From: an uncultured Pelagibacteraceae bacterium
Lineage (GTDB): Bacteria; Pseudomonadota; Alphaproteobacteria; Pelagibacterales; Pelagibacteraceae
NCBI GenBank assembly: GCA_902535625.1
Contig: CACAUA010000009.1
Coordinates: 1 to 36,174, forward strand
Reading direction: 5' to 3'
DNA length: 36,174 nucleotides
The first letter of the stretch is position 1. Each line of letters opens with the position of its first letter. Below the pieces are notes generated by a model. The model was not told the DNA's origin. It made no database searches and saw only the letters and a list, made by a program, of their open reading frames with translations. Below are positions 18,011-25,863 of this stretch, piece by piece. The position numbers and the translations under genes were made by a program.

Positions 18011-18019
18011 TTTGATTTA

Positions 18020-18043
18020 AATGGGGGTTGTATAACCCCCATT
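18020..18043 (-). terminator. GC-rich hairpin between tctC and tctB (attenuator or mRNA 3'-end stabiliser)
   Basis: The arms AATGGGGGTT (18020-18029) and AACCCCCATT (18034-18043) are perfectly complementary over 10 bp with a 4-base loop. In the transcribed strand the hairpin follows the tctC stop by about 12 bases and precedes the tctB ATG by 9. There is no clean U-run, so it is more likely a partial attenuator or a block to 3' exonucleases than a full terminator. Confidence 0.7.
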
Positions 18044-18055
18044 AAGTAATTGAAA

Positions 18056-19027
18056 TTATTTAGCTAAACCTAAACTTACTAAAGCAGCTCTTGCTTCTTT
18101 GTAAATAGATTTAATTTCAGCATCCCAAGCTTTAGCTCCTGCAACACTTGATGCATCCAAACCAGCACCTTGTAAATAGTTTTGGTAAACTGGATGTTTC
18201 ATTGCTTTAAGGAATCCCTTTTCAAGAGTATCAATAGTTTTTTGTGGTGTACCTTTGAGCACAACAACACCTCTAACTGTAGCAAAAGACGCATTAATAC
18301 CTTTTTCTTTAAGAGTTGGTGTATCTGGTAATGCAGACATTCTTTCATCTGCCATTACTGCTAGTACTCTCAATTCGCCTGCATCTAATTGATCTTTTCC
18401 TTCATCAAGGTTTAATCCAGCAGCTTCGATTTGATTTCCTACTAAACTAGTCATTATCGCTCCACCACCTTCGAATGGTACAAAAGCAATTTTTGTTTTT
18501 GCTTCCCTTGCGAATATTAATCCTGAAATATGATCAACACTTCCTACGTTAGTACCACCATATTTAATTGGTTTTTTTTGACCAGCTTTAATTAAATCTT
18601 CAATTGTTTTGTAAGGACTTTTTGCATTTACAAATATTACAATTGGGTCAACTGTAGTTCTTGCAACACCAACAAAATCATCAATTGTCAGCTCCGCTTG
18701 TCCTCTAGCCATTCTAAATAAATGAGTTGGCGTAATAGCTAGTACTGTATGACCATCTCTAGGCTTCGATTTTACGTAAGCCATTGCCTTATTACCTGCA
18801 TCACCTCTTTTTGGAGTGATGTAAGCGTTATTTTTAAGATTTTTTCTTGTTCTAATTAACAACATTCTTGCAGTTGTATCAGTTCCTCCACCTAAACCGG
18901 CGTGAGTAACAACTTCAATTGGTTTAGATGGAAAACCATGACCGTCAGCAACGGCAACATTTCCCAAACCAATGAATGATGTAACTACTAAAATAGCGCT
19001 AAGTAACAAATTTAACGTTTTTTTCAT
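18056..19027 (-). CDS. tctC: Tripartite tricarboxylate transporter substrate-binding protein TctC
   Basis: 323 aa with a Sec signal peptide: Lys-Lys start, hydrophobic core 5-22 and a VAVA|DG cleavage site after about residue 27. The mature part opens with FPSKPIEVVTHAGLGGGTDTTAR, the TctC/Bug pattern PxKPIxxxxPxxxGGxxD, and carries the later YGGTNVGS and PFEGGG loops that contact the carboxylate. It captures a small di- or tricarboxylate in the periplasm; the ligand is not predictable. AGAGG six to seven bases before the ATG is a good ribosome-binding site. It is the first gene of tctC-tctB-tctA-mmgE. Confidence 0.94.
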   Translation of the reverse strand: MKKTLNLLLSAILVVTSFIGLGNVAVADGHGFPSKPIEVVTHAGLGGGTDTTARMLLIRTRKNLKNNAYITPKRGDAGNKAMAYVKSKPRDGHTVLAITPTHLFRMARGQAELTIDDFVGVARTTVDPIVIFVNAKSPYKTIEDLIKAGQKKPIKYGGTNVGSVDHISGLIFAREAKTKIAFVPFEGGGAIMTSLVGNQIEAAGLNLDEGKDQLDAGELRVLAVMADERMSALPDTPTLKEKGINASFATVRGVVVLKGTPQKTIDTLEKGFLKAMKHPVYQNYLQGAGLDASSVAGAKAWDAEIKSIYKEARAALVSLGLAK

Positions 19028-19127
19028 TGTTTTCCTCTCGTAAAGTTAAAATTTATATAATCAAAGTGAAATTGCTAATACAAGGACCATTTGACCACAC
19101 CCAAATACGATTACTAAATAAAAGTAA
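19028..19127 (-). promoter_or_regulatory. Probable promoter/operator region of the tctCBA operon
   Basis: This 100 bp gap separates the end of the nrd operon from tctC. It holds a direct repeat GACCATTT/GACCACAC (19085-19100, read on the + strand) and a short inverted repeat TTACT...AGTAA (19111-19127). An operator for a carboxylate regulator is possible but untested. No convincing -35/-10 pair stands out, and the AT-rich background makes chance matches likely. Confidence 0.3.
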
Positions 19128-19382
19128 CTAAATATTTGATTTTAACTTCTCTTTATATAATGAGATACCCTTTTCGACCTTATTCTTATATGATTTCTTA
19201 AAACCTTCTAATTGCCAGCCTGAAAGTCTATTCTCTAGCTCTTTTAAGTTATTGCTCTTCCAATCATCAGTTGTTTCAGGATCTTTCCAGATTTTTTTCT
19301 CTTCATCAGATCTTCCACATCCATAACATAGACCTGATACTGGATCAGTTTTACAAATACTTATACAGGGACTTACTATCAC
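19128..19382 (-). CDS. DUF1289 family small cysteine-rich protein
   Basis: 84 aa. The N-terminal block SPCISICKTDPVSGLCYGC carries four cysteines (Cys6, Cys10, Cys19, Cys22) followed by GRSDEEKKIW, the DUF1289 signature. The cysteine spacing suggests a metal or Fe-S site, but the function is unknown. The charged helical C-terminal half is less conserved. It sits 6 bp after nrdB on the same strand and is probably co-transcribed with nrdAB. Confidence 0.85.
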   Translation of the reverse strand: MIVSPCISICKTDPVSGLCYGCGRSDEEKKIWKDPETTDDWKSNNLKELENRLSGWQLEGFKKSYKNKVEKGISLYKEKLKSNI

Positions 19383-19388
19383 TTAATC

Positions 19389-20402
19389 CTAGGAAAAAGC
19401 GTCTATCCAATTACCTTGCGTAGATGCTTTTGAATATTCAGTGGCTCTACCTTCAAAGAAGTTCATATGCTCTACTGCATTTAACATCGTGTCTAACCAT
19501 GTTAATGGATTTTTCTGAACATCATATATTGGTTCAAGACCTAACTGAGTTAATCTTCTGTTTCCAATGAACCTAATGTAATCTTTAACTTCTTGAGCAG
19601 TTAAACCTTGCATTGGCCCCATTTCAAAAGCTAGATCAATAAATGCATCTTCATGTTCAATTATAGTTCTGCAAGCTTCATAAAGTTCTTTTTTAAGTTT
19701 TGGTGTCCAAATCTCAGGATTTTCTTTAATGAACTCTTTAAAAATTCTAATCATAGAATTACAATGAAGAGTTTCATCTCTTACCGACCAAGTAACTATT
19801 TGACCCATTCCTTTAAGTTTATTGTGTCTTGGAAAGTTTAATAAAATTGCAAAACTTGCAAATAACTGAAGGCCTTCTGTAAAGGCACTAAATACTGCAA
19901 CAGTTTTTGCGATATCCTCTTTTGAGTTTACATTAAAATTTTGCATGTAATCATATTTATCTTTCATTTCTTTGTACTTCATAAATGCAGAGTATTCAGA
20001 CTCTGGCATTCCAATAGTATCTAATAAATGTGAGTAAGCTGCTACATGGACTGTCTCCATAGAAGCAAATGCTGTCATCATCATTAAAACTTCTGTTGGC
20101 TTAAATACAGTTGTGTAATGTCTTAAGTAACAGTTGTTAACTTCAACATCTGCTTGAGTAAAAAATCTAAAAATTTGAGTTAATAAATTTTTTTCTGACT
20201 CAGAAAGATTTCTCTGCCAATCTCTAACATCATCACCAAGTGGAACTTCCTCTGGTAACCAATGAATTCTTTGTTGAGTTAACCAAGCATCATAACACCA
20301 TGGGTATCTGAATGGTTTATAAACTGGGTTCTCAACTAATAAACCCATTTTTTTTGGTTCTATAATTTTTTGTTTTGTATCATTTAGACTTTCTACTGAC
20401 AT
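19389..20402 (-). CDS. nrdB: Ribonucleoside-diphosphate reductase, class I beta subunit
   Basis: 337 aa from the ATG at 20402. Ferritin-like di-iron ligands are Asp85 (FTQADVEV), Glu116 and His119 (METVHVAAY), with the radical-bearing Tyr123 in the position of E. coli Tyr122. The second ligand set is in FTEGLQLFASF and the RDETLHC block. It generates the tyrosyl radical needed by NrdA. The ATG is preferred over the GTG at 20411 because GGAG lies eight bases before the ATG, and the GTG would overlap that Shine-Dalgarno. It overlaps the 3' end of nrdA by 10 bp. Confidence 0.96.
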   Translation of the reverse strand: MSVESLNDTKQKIIEPKKMGLLVENPVYKPFRYPWCYDAWLTQQRIHWLPEEVPLGDDVRDWQRNLSESEKNLLTQIFRFFTQADVEVNNCYLRHYTTVFKPTEVLMMMTAFASMETVHVAAYSHLLDTIGMPESEYSAFMKYKEMKDKYDYMQNFNVNSKEDIAKTVAVFSAFTEGLQLFASFAILLNFPRHNKLKGMGQIVTWSVRDETLHCNSMIRIFKEFIKENPEIWTPKLKKELYEACRTIIEHEDAFIDLAFEMGPMQGLTAQEVKDYIRFIGNRRLTQLGLEPIYDVQKNPLTWLDTMLNAVEHMNFFEGRATEYSKASTQGNWIDAFS

Positions 20403-22330
20403 GATAAACACTCCTCATATTCTGGTTGTTGATTTTCTTGTTTCTTAGATTTGTAAACATTTGCAGTTACATCTGTAGAATTTGCATCGTTTACGTTTTC
20501 CGCTCTTTGTATTGATTTAGATCTGCAGTAATAAAGGCTCTTCAATCCTTTTTTCCAAGCTTGGAAATGAATTTGATGTAAGTCCCTTTTATGAATATCT
20601 GCAGGTATAAATATGTTTATTGATTGTGCTTGTGAAATATGAGGAGTTCTATCTGCACCTAATTCCACAATCCATTTCTGGTCTAACTCAAAAGCAGTTT
20701 TAAACACGTCCTTTTCTTGTTGTGTTAAAAAATCTAGATGAGAAACTGATCCTTGATTGGTCGTGATACTTGACCATGTTTCATCATCATTTTTACCGTG
20801 CTTCTCTAATAATTTACTTAGATATTTATTTCTAACATTAAATGATCCAGACAAAGTTTTATGTGTATAACTATTTGCTGCAATTGGTTCAACTCCTGGA
20901 GATGTTCCACCACAAATAATTGAAATTGAAGCAGTTGGAGCTATTGCAGTTTTATTTGAAAATCTTTCATTAATACCATAATCAGCAGCATCTGGACATG
21001 CACCTCTTTCATCGGCCAAATCTTTTGAAGCTTGATCAACTTGTTTTTGGATGCTTTCAAATATTTTTTTATTCCAAACTTTACTCATCACTGACTCAAA
21101 AGGAATCATTTTTTGTTGAAAGAATGAATGAAGTCCCATAACACCTAGGCCAACACTTCTTTCTTTCAATGCTGAATAAACAGCATCACTAAATGACTCA
21201 GGTGCTTTTTCAGTAAAGTCCGTTAATACATTATCTAAAAATCTCATTACGTCTGGAACGAAGTTTTCATCGTCTTTCCATTCATCGTAAGTTTCTAAAT
21301 TTAAAGATGATAAACAACACACTGCCGTTCTATCTCTACCCTCTTTATCAATTCCTGTTGGTAAAGTTATTTCGCTACATAAGTTAGACGTCTTAACAGT
21401 TAAACCAGCAAGCTTATGATGTTGAGGTATCATTCTATTAACTGTATCAATGAAAACAATATAAGGTTCTCCAGTTTCAATTCTTGCAGTTAATAATCTA
21501 ATCCATAAATTTCTTGCAGAAACAGTTGCTTGCACTGATTGATCTTTTGGACTTTTTAGTGCCCATTGCTCGTCTAACTCAACAGCTCTCATAAATGCAT
21601 CTGAAACTAAAACACCATGATGTAAATTTAATGATCTTCTGTTTGGATCACCGCCTGTTGGTCTTCTCATTTCAATAAATTCCTCTATCTCCGGATGATC
21701 AATTGGAAGATAACAAGCTGCTGATCCTCTTCTTAAAGAACCTTGACTGATCGCCATTGTCAAAGAGTCCATAACTTTTATAAAAGGAATAATTCCTGAA
21801 GTTTTTCCAACTCTTCCAATTTTTTCTCCAATGGATCTTAAGTTGCCCCAATAACTTCCAATACCTCCGCCTTTAGCAGCCAACCAAACATTTTCACTCC
21901 ATAGATCTAATATTCCAGTTAAGCTATCCCCTGCTTCATTTAAGAAACAGGAAATTGGTAAACCTCTTTTTGTCCCACCATTTGATAAAACTGGTGTTGC
22001 TGGCATGAACCATAAGTTACTTATGTAGTTATAAAGTCTTTGCGCGTGTAAGTTGTCATCTGCATAATGACTAGCAACTCTTGCAAATAAATCTTGGAAA
22101 GACTCGTTTTCTCCAAGGTATCTATCACTTAGTGTTGCTCTTCCAAAATCTGTTAAATTATTATCTCTAGATCTATCTATTTTAATAGTTATCCCTTTAG
22201 AATTTTGAAACAACTCTGTGTTGTTATTTAGTGAAAATAAGTCTGGTCTTTTGTCATTATTGCTGATTTTTTCCGCTGGTTTATAATCAGAGACAGCTTT
22301 CCTGATCGCCTGAGACAATATTTTGTTCAT
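20393..22330 (-). CDS. nrdA: Ribonucleoside-diphosphate reductase, class I alpha subunit lacking the ATP-cone
   Basis: 645 aa, roughly 115 shorter than E. coli NrdA. Redox residues are present: Cys128 (PISCFL), Asn316/Cys318/Glu320 (NLCSE) for the thiyl radical, Cys338 or Cys339 (AVCCLSSLN), the Tyr600-Tyr601 radical relay (SLYYCRS) and a C-terminal ECLSCQ tail that would be re-reduced by thioredoxin or glutaredoxin. It converts NDPs to dNDPs. The shortening is N-terminal: no ATP-cone domain precedes the catalytic barrel, so dATP feedback on overall activity is probably absent. A GGGAG ribosome-binding site lies 4 bases before the ATG. Candidate NrdR boxes sit 40-90 bp upstream. Confidence 0.95.
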   Translation of the reverse strand: MNKILSQAIRKAVSDYKPAEKISNNDKRPDLFSLNNNTELFQNSKGITIKIDRSRDNNLTDFGRATLSDRYLGENESFQDLFARVASHYADDNLHAQRLYNYISNLWFMPATPVLSNGGTKRGLPISCFLNEAGDSLTGILDLWSENVWLAAKGGGIGSYWGNLRSIGEKIGRVGKTSGIIPFIKVMDSLTMAISQGSLRRGSAACYLPIDHPEIEEFIEMRRPTGGDPNRRSLNLHHGVLVSDAFMRAVELDEQWALKSPKDQSVQATVSARNLWIRLLTARIETGEPYIVFIDTVNRMIPQHHKLAGLTVKTSNLCSEITLPTGIDKEGRDRTAVCCLSSLNLETYDEWKDDENFVPDVMRFLDNVLTDFTEKAPESFSDAVYSALKERSVGLGVMGLHSFFQQKMIPFESVMSKVWNKKIFESIQKQVDQASKDLADERGACPDAADYGINERFSNKTAIAPTASISIICGGTSPGVEPIAANSYTHKTLSGSFNVRNKYLSKLLEKHGKNDDETWSSITTNQGSVSHLDFLTQQEKDVFKTAFELDQKWIVELGADRTPHISQAQSINIFIPADIHKRDLHQIHFQAWKKGLKSLYYCRSKSIQRAENVNDANSTDVTANVYKSKKQENQQPEYEECLSCQ

Positions 22331-22370
22331 TAAACTCCCTTTTTATCTTTATACTAAAAAATCTAGTAAA

Positions 22371-22386
22371 TAACTAGATATAGTGT
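22371..22386 (-). promoter_or_regulatory. Candidate NrdR box 1 upstream of nrdA
   Basis: On the nrdA strand this reads ACACTATATCTAGTTA, matching about 13 of 16 positions of the commonly quoted NrdR box pattern acaCwAtATaTwGtgt (match counted by eye). NrdR is an ATP/dATP-sensing repressor of ribonucleotide reductase genes. Part of it also belongs to a perfect inverted repeat ATCTAGT-5-ACTAGAT at 22361-22379. Confidence 0.55.
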
Positions 22387-22401
22387 GTAGATTTACCTGA
22401 T

Positions 22402-22417
22402 ATACTATATAAATTGT
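22402..22417 (-). promoter_or_regulatory. Candidate NrdR box 2 upstream of nrdA
   Basis: On the + strand this reads ATACTATATAAATTGT, also about 13 of 16 matches to the NrdR pattern. Its start is 31 bp from that of box 1 (15 bp linker), about three helical turns, which is the spacing expected of paired NrdR sites. Confidence 0.55.
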
Positions 22418-22491
22418 AAATCAATAGAACATTTATAGAACTTATTAAATAATTATCAATAAAAATTTTAAAAAAATGTACATATATCCAC

Positions 22492-23946
22492 ATGAATAAT
22501 TTGGGAAAAATTGATCCCTACGGCTTTCGGGAATATGACGCACGATGGGTATACGAAAAAGACATAGATGATGATGGAATCGTTCAACTCGGTAAAGGTC
22601 TTGGAACTCAAATAATTAATCATACAAAAAAAAACAATCCTAGAATTATAGTTGGCCAAGACTACAGGTCTTACAGCGAACATATCAAAGAAAAATTAAA
22701 AGAGGGTTTAGTTTCAACTGGGTGCAAAATCGAGGATATAGGATTATCCTTATCTCCTATGGTTTATTTCGCACAATTTAATTTAGACTCAGATGCAATT
22801 GCAATGGTTACAGCAAGTCATAATGAAAATGGTTGGACAGGTGTAAAAATGGGCATCAAAAAAGGATTAACTCATGCACCTGAAGAAATGAAAGAACTAA
22901 AGAATATTACTCTCAATCAAAAATTTATTAATGGTGAAGGTAATGTAAAAAAAATTGATGGTTTCCAAGATATTTATAAAAATGATTTAATAACAAAAAA
23001 CTCATTAAATAAAAAAATTAAAGCAGTTGTTGCATGTGGTAACGGAACAGCTGGAATATTCGCACCTGAAATTTTAAGAGGTATTGGGTGTGAAGTCATT
23101 GAACTTGATTGCAACCTTGATTGGACTTTTCCAAAATATAATCCAAATCCTGAAGATTTAGAAATGTTACATGCAATTTCATCATCTGTTAAAGAAAATA
23201 ATGCTGATATTGGATTTGGTTTTGATGGAGATGGAGATAGAGTTGGGGTTATTGATGATAAAGGTAATGAAATCTTTTCAGATAAAATAGGGCTATTAAT
23301 AGCTAGAAATCTTTCAAAAGATCATAAAAGTAGTAAATTTGTTGTTGATGTAAAATCGACAGGACTTTATTCGAATGACAGAATATTAAATGAGAATAAA
23401 TGTGAAACAATTTATTGGAAAACTGGTCATTCTCATATCAAAAGAAAAGTATATACCGATAACGCTTTAGCAGGATTTGAAAAAAGTGGTCATTTCTTTT
23501 TTAATAAACCTTTGGGATATGGCTATGATGATGGAATTAATTCAGCAATACAGGTCTGTAAGTTACTTGATAAAAATAACAAAAAAATGAGTGAAATACT
23601 TGGTGAATTGCCAACAACTTATCAAAGCCCGACTATGGCTCCTTACTGCAAAGATAGTGAAAAATATGATGTAGTTGAAAATTTAGTTAAAGAAATAACA
23701 AATATTAAAGAAAATAAAACTAAAGTCGATGATCAAGAAATTAGAGAAATATTAACTGTTAATGGAGTAAGATTTTCTTTTGATGATGGGTCTTGGGGAT
23801 TAATAAGAGCATCTTCTAATAAACCCTCTTTAGTTGTAGTTACTGAAAGTCCAACCTCTGAAGATAGAAAAAAGAAGATTTTTGACTTTATTGATAATCT
23901 TCTTCAACAAACTGGTAAGGTTGGGGATTATGATCAAAAAATTTAA
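22492..23946 (+). CDS. Phosphomannomutase/phosphoglucomutase (alpha-D-phosphohexomutase family)
   Basis: 484 aa with the four phosphohexomutase domains. The phosphoserine loop is TASHNENGWTG with Ser109; the magnesium loop is DGDGDR at 245-250; the sugar-specificity loop reads FEKSGH (near 335); the phosphate-binding C-terminal loop is around RASSNKPSLVV near 444. It interconverts hexose 1- and 6-phosphates for cell-surface sugars. The FEKSGH loop resembles the GEMSGH loop of PMM/PGM enzymes (ManB/AlgC type), rather than GlmM, but dual activity cannot be excluded. It is transcribed divergently from nrdA. Confidence 0.9.
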   Translation: MNNLGKIDPYGFREYDARWVYEKDIDDDGIVQLGKGLGTQIINHTKKNNPRIIVGQDYRSYSEHIKEKLKEGLVSTGCKIEDIGLSLSPMVYFAQFNLDSDAIAMVTASHNENGWTGVKMGIKKGLTHAPEEMKELKNITLNQKFINGEGNVKKIDGFQDIYKNDLITKNSLNKKIKAVVACGNGTAGIFAPEILRGIGCEVIELDCNLDWTFPKYNPNPEDLEMLHAISSSVKENNADIGFGFDGDGDRVGVIDDKGNEIFSDKIGLLIARNLSKDHKSSKFVVDVKSTGLYSNDRILNENKCETIYWKTGHSHIKRKVYTDNALAGFEKSGHFFFNKPLGYGYDDGINSAIQVCKLLDKNNKKMSEILGELPTTYQSPTMAPYCKDSEKYDVVENLVKEITNIKENKTKVDDQEIREILTVNGVRFSFDDGSWGLIRASSNKPSLVVVTESPTSEDRKKKIFDFIDNLLQQTGKVGDYDQKI

Positions 23947-23963
23947 AATTCAACTATAAAGAG

Positions 23964-23993
23964 TTAAGAAAAAATTAGAGAATCGAATAATAT
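23964..23993 (+). promoter_or_regulatory. Possible promoter pointing into the 24001 structured element
   Basis: TTAAGA (23964-23969) and TAATAT (23988-23993) are separated by 18 bp, each matching 4 of 6 bases of the sigma-70 consensus. A transcript would start about 7 bases later, close to 24001, the first base of the structured element. In AT-rich DNA such matches arise often by chance. Confidence 0.3.
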
Positions 23994-24000
23994 TGTAAAT

Positions 24001-24036
24001 GAGGTGGCGGAGGGAGACTGAAACCACCTCGTCTCC
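24001..24036 (+). ncRNA. Candidate structured RNA element with H-type pseudoknot potential
   Basis: This 36-base GC-rich block lies between two convergent genes in an otherwise AT-rich gap. GAGGTGG (24001-24007) is complementary to CCACCTC (24024-24030), and GGAGAC (24013-24018) to GTCTCC (24031-24036). The order A-B-A'-B' is that of an H-type pseudoknot with 5-base connectors. Neither strand has a T-run after it, so it is not an ordinary intrinsic terminator. It could be a small RNA, a bidirectional 3'-end element or a protein-binding site; the orientation is uncertain because the reverse complement can fold the same way. Confidence 0.45.
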
Positions 24037-24869
24037 TAAGTCACTAAAAATCTATAAAGAAATAAAGTACCGATAACATATAAAAAAACACCAAATAATC
24101 TCTGTGTTTTAACTCTATCTAGATCTTGAACTGTTTTTGCTCCGATCCTTGCCATAAATGTTGTTATTGGAACAAATATTATAAATGCAGGTATGTTAAT
24201 AAACCCTATGCTTAATGGGATATCAGCCTTTAACATCAAACCAGATGTAAAAAATCCAATTGATCCAAATAAAGCTATTATAAATCCAATAGCTGCAGAG
24301 CTTCCTATTGCTAAGTTAATAGGATAACCAAAGTACCTTAGTATAGGAACATTCATCATAGCTCCTGTTATACCCATGGGTGCAGAAATTAATCCTGACA
24401 AAAATCCGAATATTATTCTTGGGAAAATATTAAATTTTTTTTTAATTTTTTTTTTCTTTTCACTTTGTAACAACAAGTAAGCTCCAAAAAAGAAAACAAC
24501 TGCAGAAAAAAAGAATAATAATGTTTTAGTATTCATCAATGCTGCCATCAATGTTCCAGAGAAAACTCCAATTATTACAAATGTTCCATAATTTTTAATA
24601 ATATTAAAATCAACAGCGTTGTATTTTCTATGAGTTAATACTGAAGCTGTAGCAGTTAAAATTGTTATTGAGAAAGCTGTCCCTACAGATAGATGCATCA
24701 AATAATCTTTATCCACGTTAAATGCTTCAAATACAAAAAATAAAAATGGAACTGAGATTAATCCTCCACCGATACCAAAAAAACCTGCAAAAAAACCAAC
24801 CGGAACAGCGGCTGCCATCATTAAAAAAATAAAATAAATATTATTAATCTCTAAAAGAGTATTATTCAA
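24036..24869 (-). CDS. TSUP (TauE/SafE) family membrane transporter
   Basis: 277 aa, about eight hydrophobic segments. The N-terminal GFFAGFFGIGGGLISVPFL near 20-40 is the TSUP glycine-rich signature, with the partner repeat GFLSGLISAPMGITGAMMNVPIL near 155-178 (read in parts). Family members export or import sulfite, sulfoacetate and other small organosulfur or carboxylate anions; the substrate here is unknown. It overlaps the dus gene by 8 bp and is the last gene of a run extending from dctP. Its stop codon touches the edge of the structured element at 24001-24036. Confidence 0.88.
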   Translation of the reverse strand: MNNTLLEINNIYFIFLMMAAAVPVGFFAGFFGIGGGLISVPFLFFVFEAFNVDKDYLMHLSVGTAFSITILTATASVLTHRKYNAVDFNIIKNYGTFVIIGVFSGTLMAALMNTKTLLFFFSAVVFFFGAYLLLQSEKKKKIKKKFNIFPRIIFGFLSGLISAPMGITGAMMNVPILRYFGYPINLAIGSSAAIGFIIALFGSIGFFTSGLMLKADIPLSIGFINIPAFIIFVPITTFMARIGAKTVQDLDRVKTQRLFGVFLYVIGTLFLYRFLVT

Positions 24870-25863
24870 TTTGACCTGCCGATATACTTTGTGGATTAAA
24901 TTTTACTTTATCCATTATATGATCAATTTTCTTAACATCGGCATCTCTTACACACATATTTTCACTTAAATATCTTTTCCAAAAACTAGAACCTGTTTGT
25001 CCATGAAATAAACCAAGAGTATGTCTCATGATTTGATTTAATCTTGTACCTTTTTTAATTTCTTCTTTTACATACTCAATTAGTTTCTCAACAACTTCTT
25101 GTCTTGTTAAAATTTCACTATTATTAAAAATTTGGTTCTCAATATCTGCTAACATGTAAGGGGAATGATAAATTGACCTTCCAATCATAACACCATCTAA
25201 ATTATCTAAATGTTCTTTGATTTGATCAGTAGACGTTATGCCTCCATTAATTATTATTTCTAAATCTTTAAAATCTTTTTTTAATCTATTTACGTATTCA
25301 TATTTCAAAGGTGGAATGTTTAAATTTTGTTTAGGTGTAAATTTTCCTAACATTGCTTTTCTGGCATGGATTATAAAAGTTTTAACACCTGTTTTTTTTA
25401 GAATATTCACAAAATTATATAAATTTTCGTATTGATCAACATTGTCATATCCAATTCTGGTTTTAACTGTTACAGGAAGTGTTGTTTTTGAAATCATTTC
25501 ACTTAGACAATCAGCAACAAGATTAGGTTCTTGAATTAAACAAGCTCCAAATCTATTTTTCTGAACTTTTTTACTTGGACAACCTAAATTTAAATTTATT
25601 TCATCATAACCAAATTCTTCACCTAAATATGCTGCATTTCCTAATAATTTTGGGGAAGAACCACCAAGTTGCAGAGCAACAGGTTTTTCTCTCATATCAA
25701 ATTCTAATAGTTTCTTTTTATCTCCTCTATCAATAGCTTCTGAGACAATCATTTCAGTATAGAGAAGAACGTTTTTACTAATTAGTCTTAAGAAAAATCT
25801 TTCATGTTTGTCTGTGCAGTCCATCATTGGAGCAACTGAAACAGTTCTATTTAATCTAGACAT
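24862..25863 (-). CDS. dusA: tRNA-dihydrouridine synthase, DusA-like
   Basis: 333 aa. It has the FMN TIM-barrel start VAPMMDCTDKHERFFLRLI, the block NLNLGCPSKKVQKNRFGACL near 90-109 with Cys at 108 as the expected catalytic cysteine, and the FMN-phosphate region IINGGITS near 205 and GVMIGRSIYHSPY near 224. The MMDCTDKHFR-type opening and length fit DusA better than DusB. It reduces uridines in the tRNA D-loop using NADPH. It overlaps neighbours on both sides by 8 bp, so it is embedded in the malonyl-CoA decarboxylase to TSUP gene run without an obvious functional link. Confidence 0.9.
   Translation of the reverse strand: MSRLNRTVSVAPMMDCTDKHERFFLRLISKNVLLYTEMIVSEAIDRGDKKKLLEFDMREKPVALQLGGSSPKLLGNAAYLGEEFGYDEINLNLGCPSKKVQKNRFGACLIQEPNLVADCLSEMISKTTLPVTVKTRIGYDNVDQYENLYNFVNILKKTGVKTFIIHARKAMLGKFTPKQNLNIPPLKYEYVNRLKKDFKDLEIIINGGITSTDQIKEHLDNLDGVMIGRSIYHSPYMLADIENQIFNNSEILTRQEVVEKLIEYVKEEIKKGTRLNQIMRHTLGLFHGQTGSSFWKRYLSENMCVRDADVKKIDHIMDKVKFNPQSISAGQIE

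Noticed and set aside
24001-24036. Minus-strand reading of the GC-rich element resembles the T-arm and acceptor 3' end of a tRNA or tmRNA (GGTTTCAGT...CTCCGCCACC)
   Set aside because: A 5 bp T-stem with a 7-base loop cannot be formed, no matching 5' acceptor strand is upstream (that side is the TSUP coding region), and the pseudoknot pairing explains the bases better.
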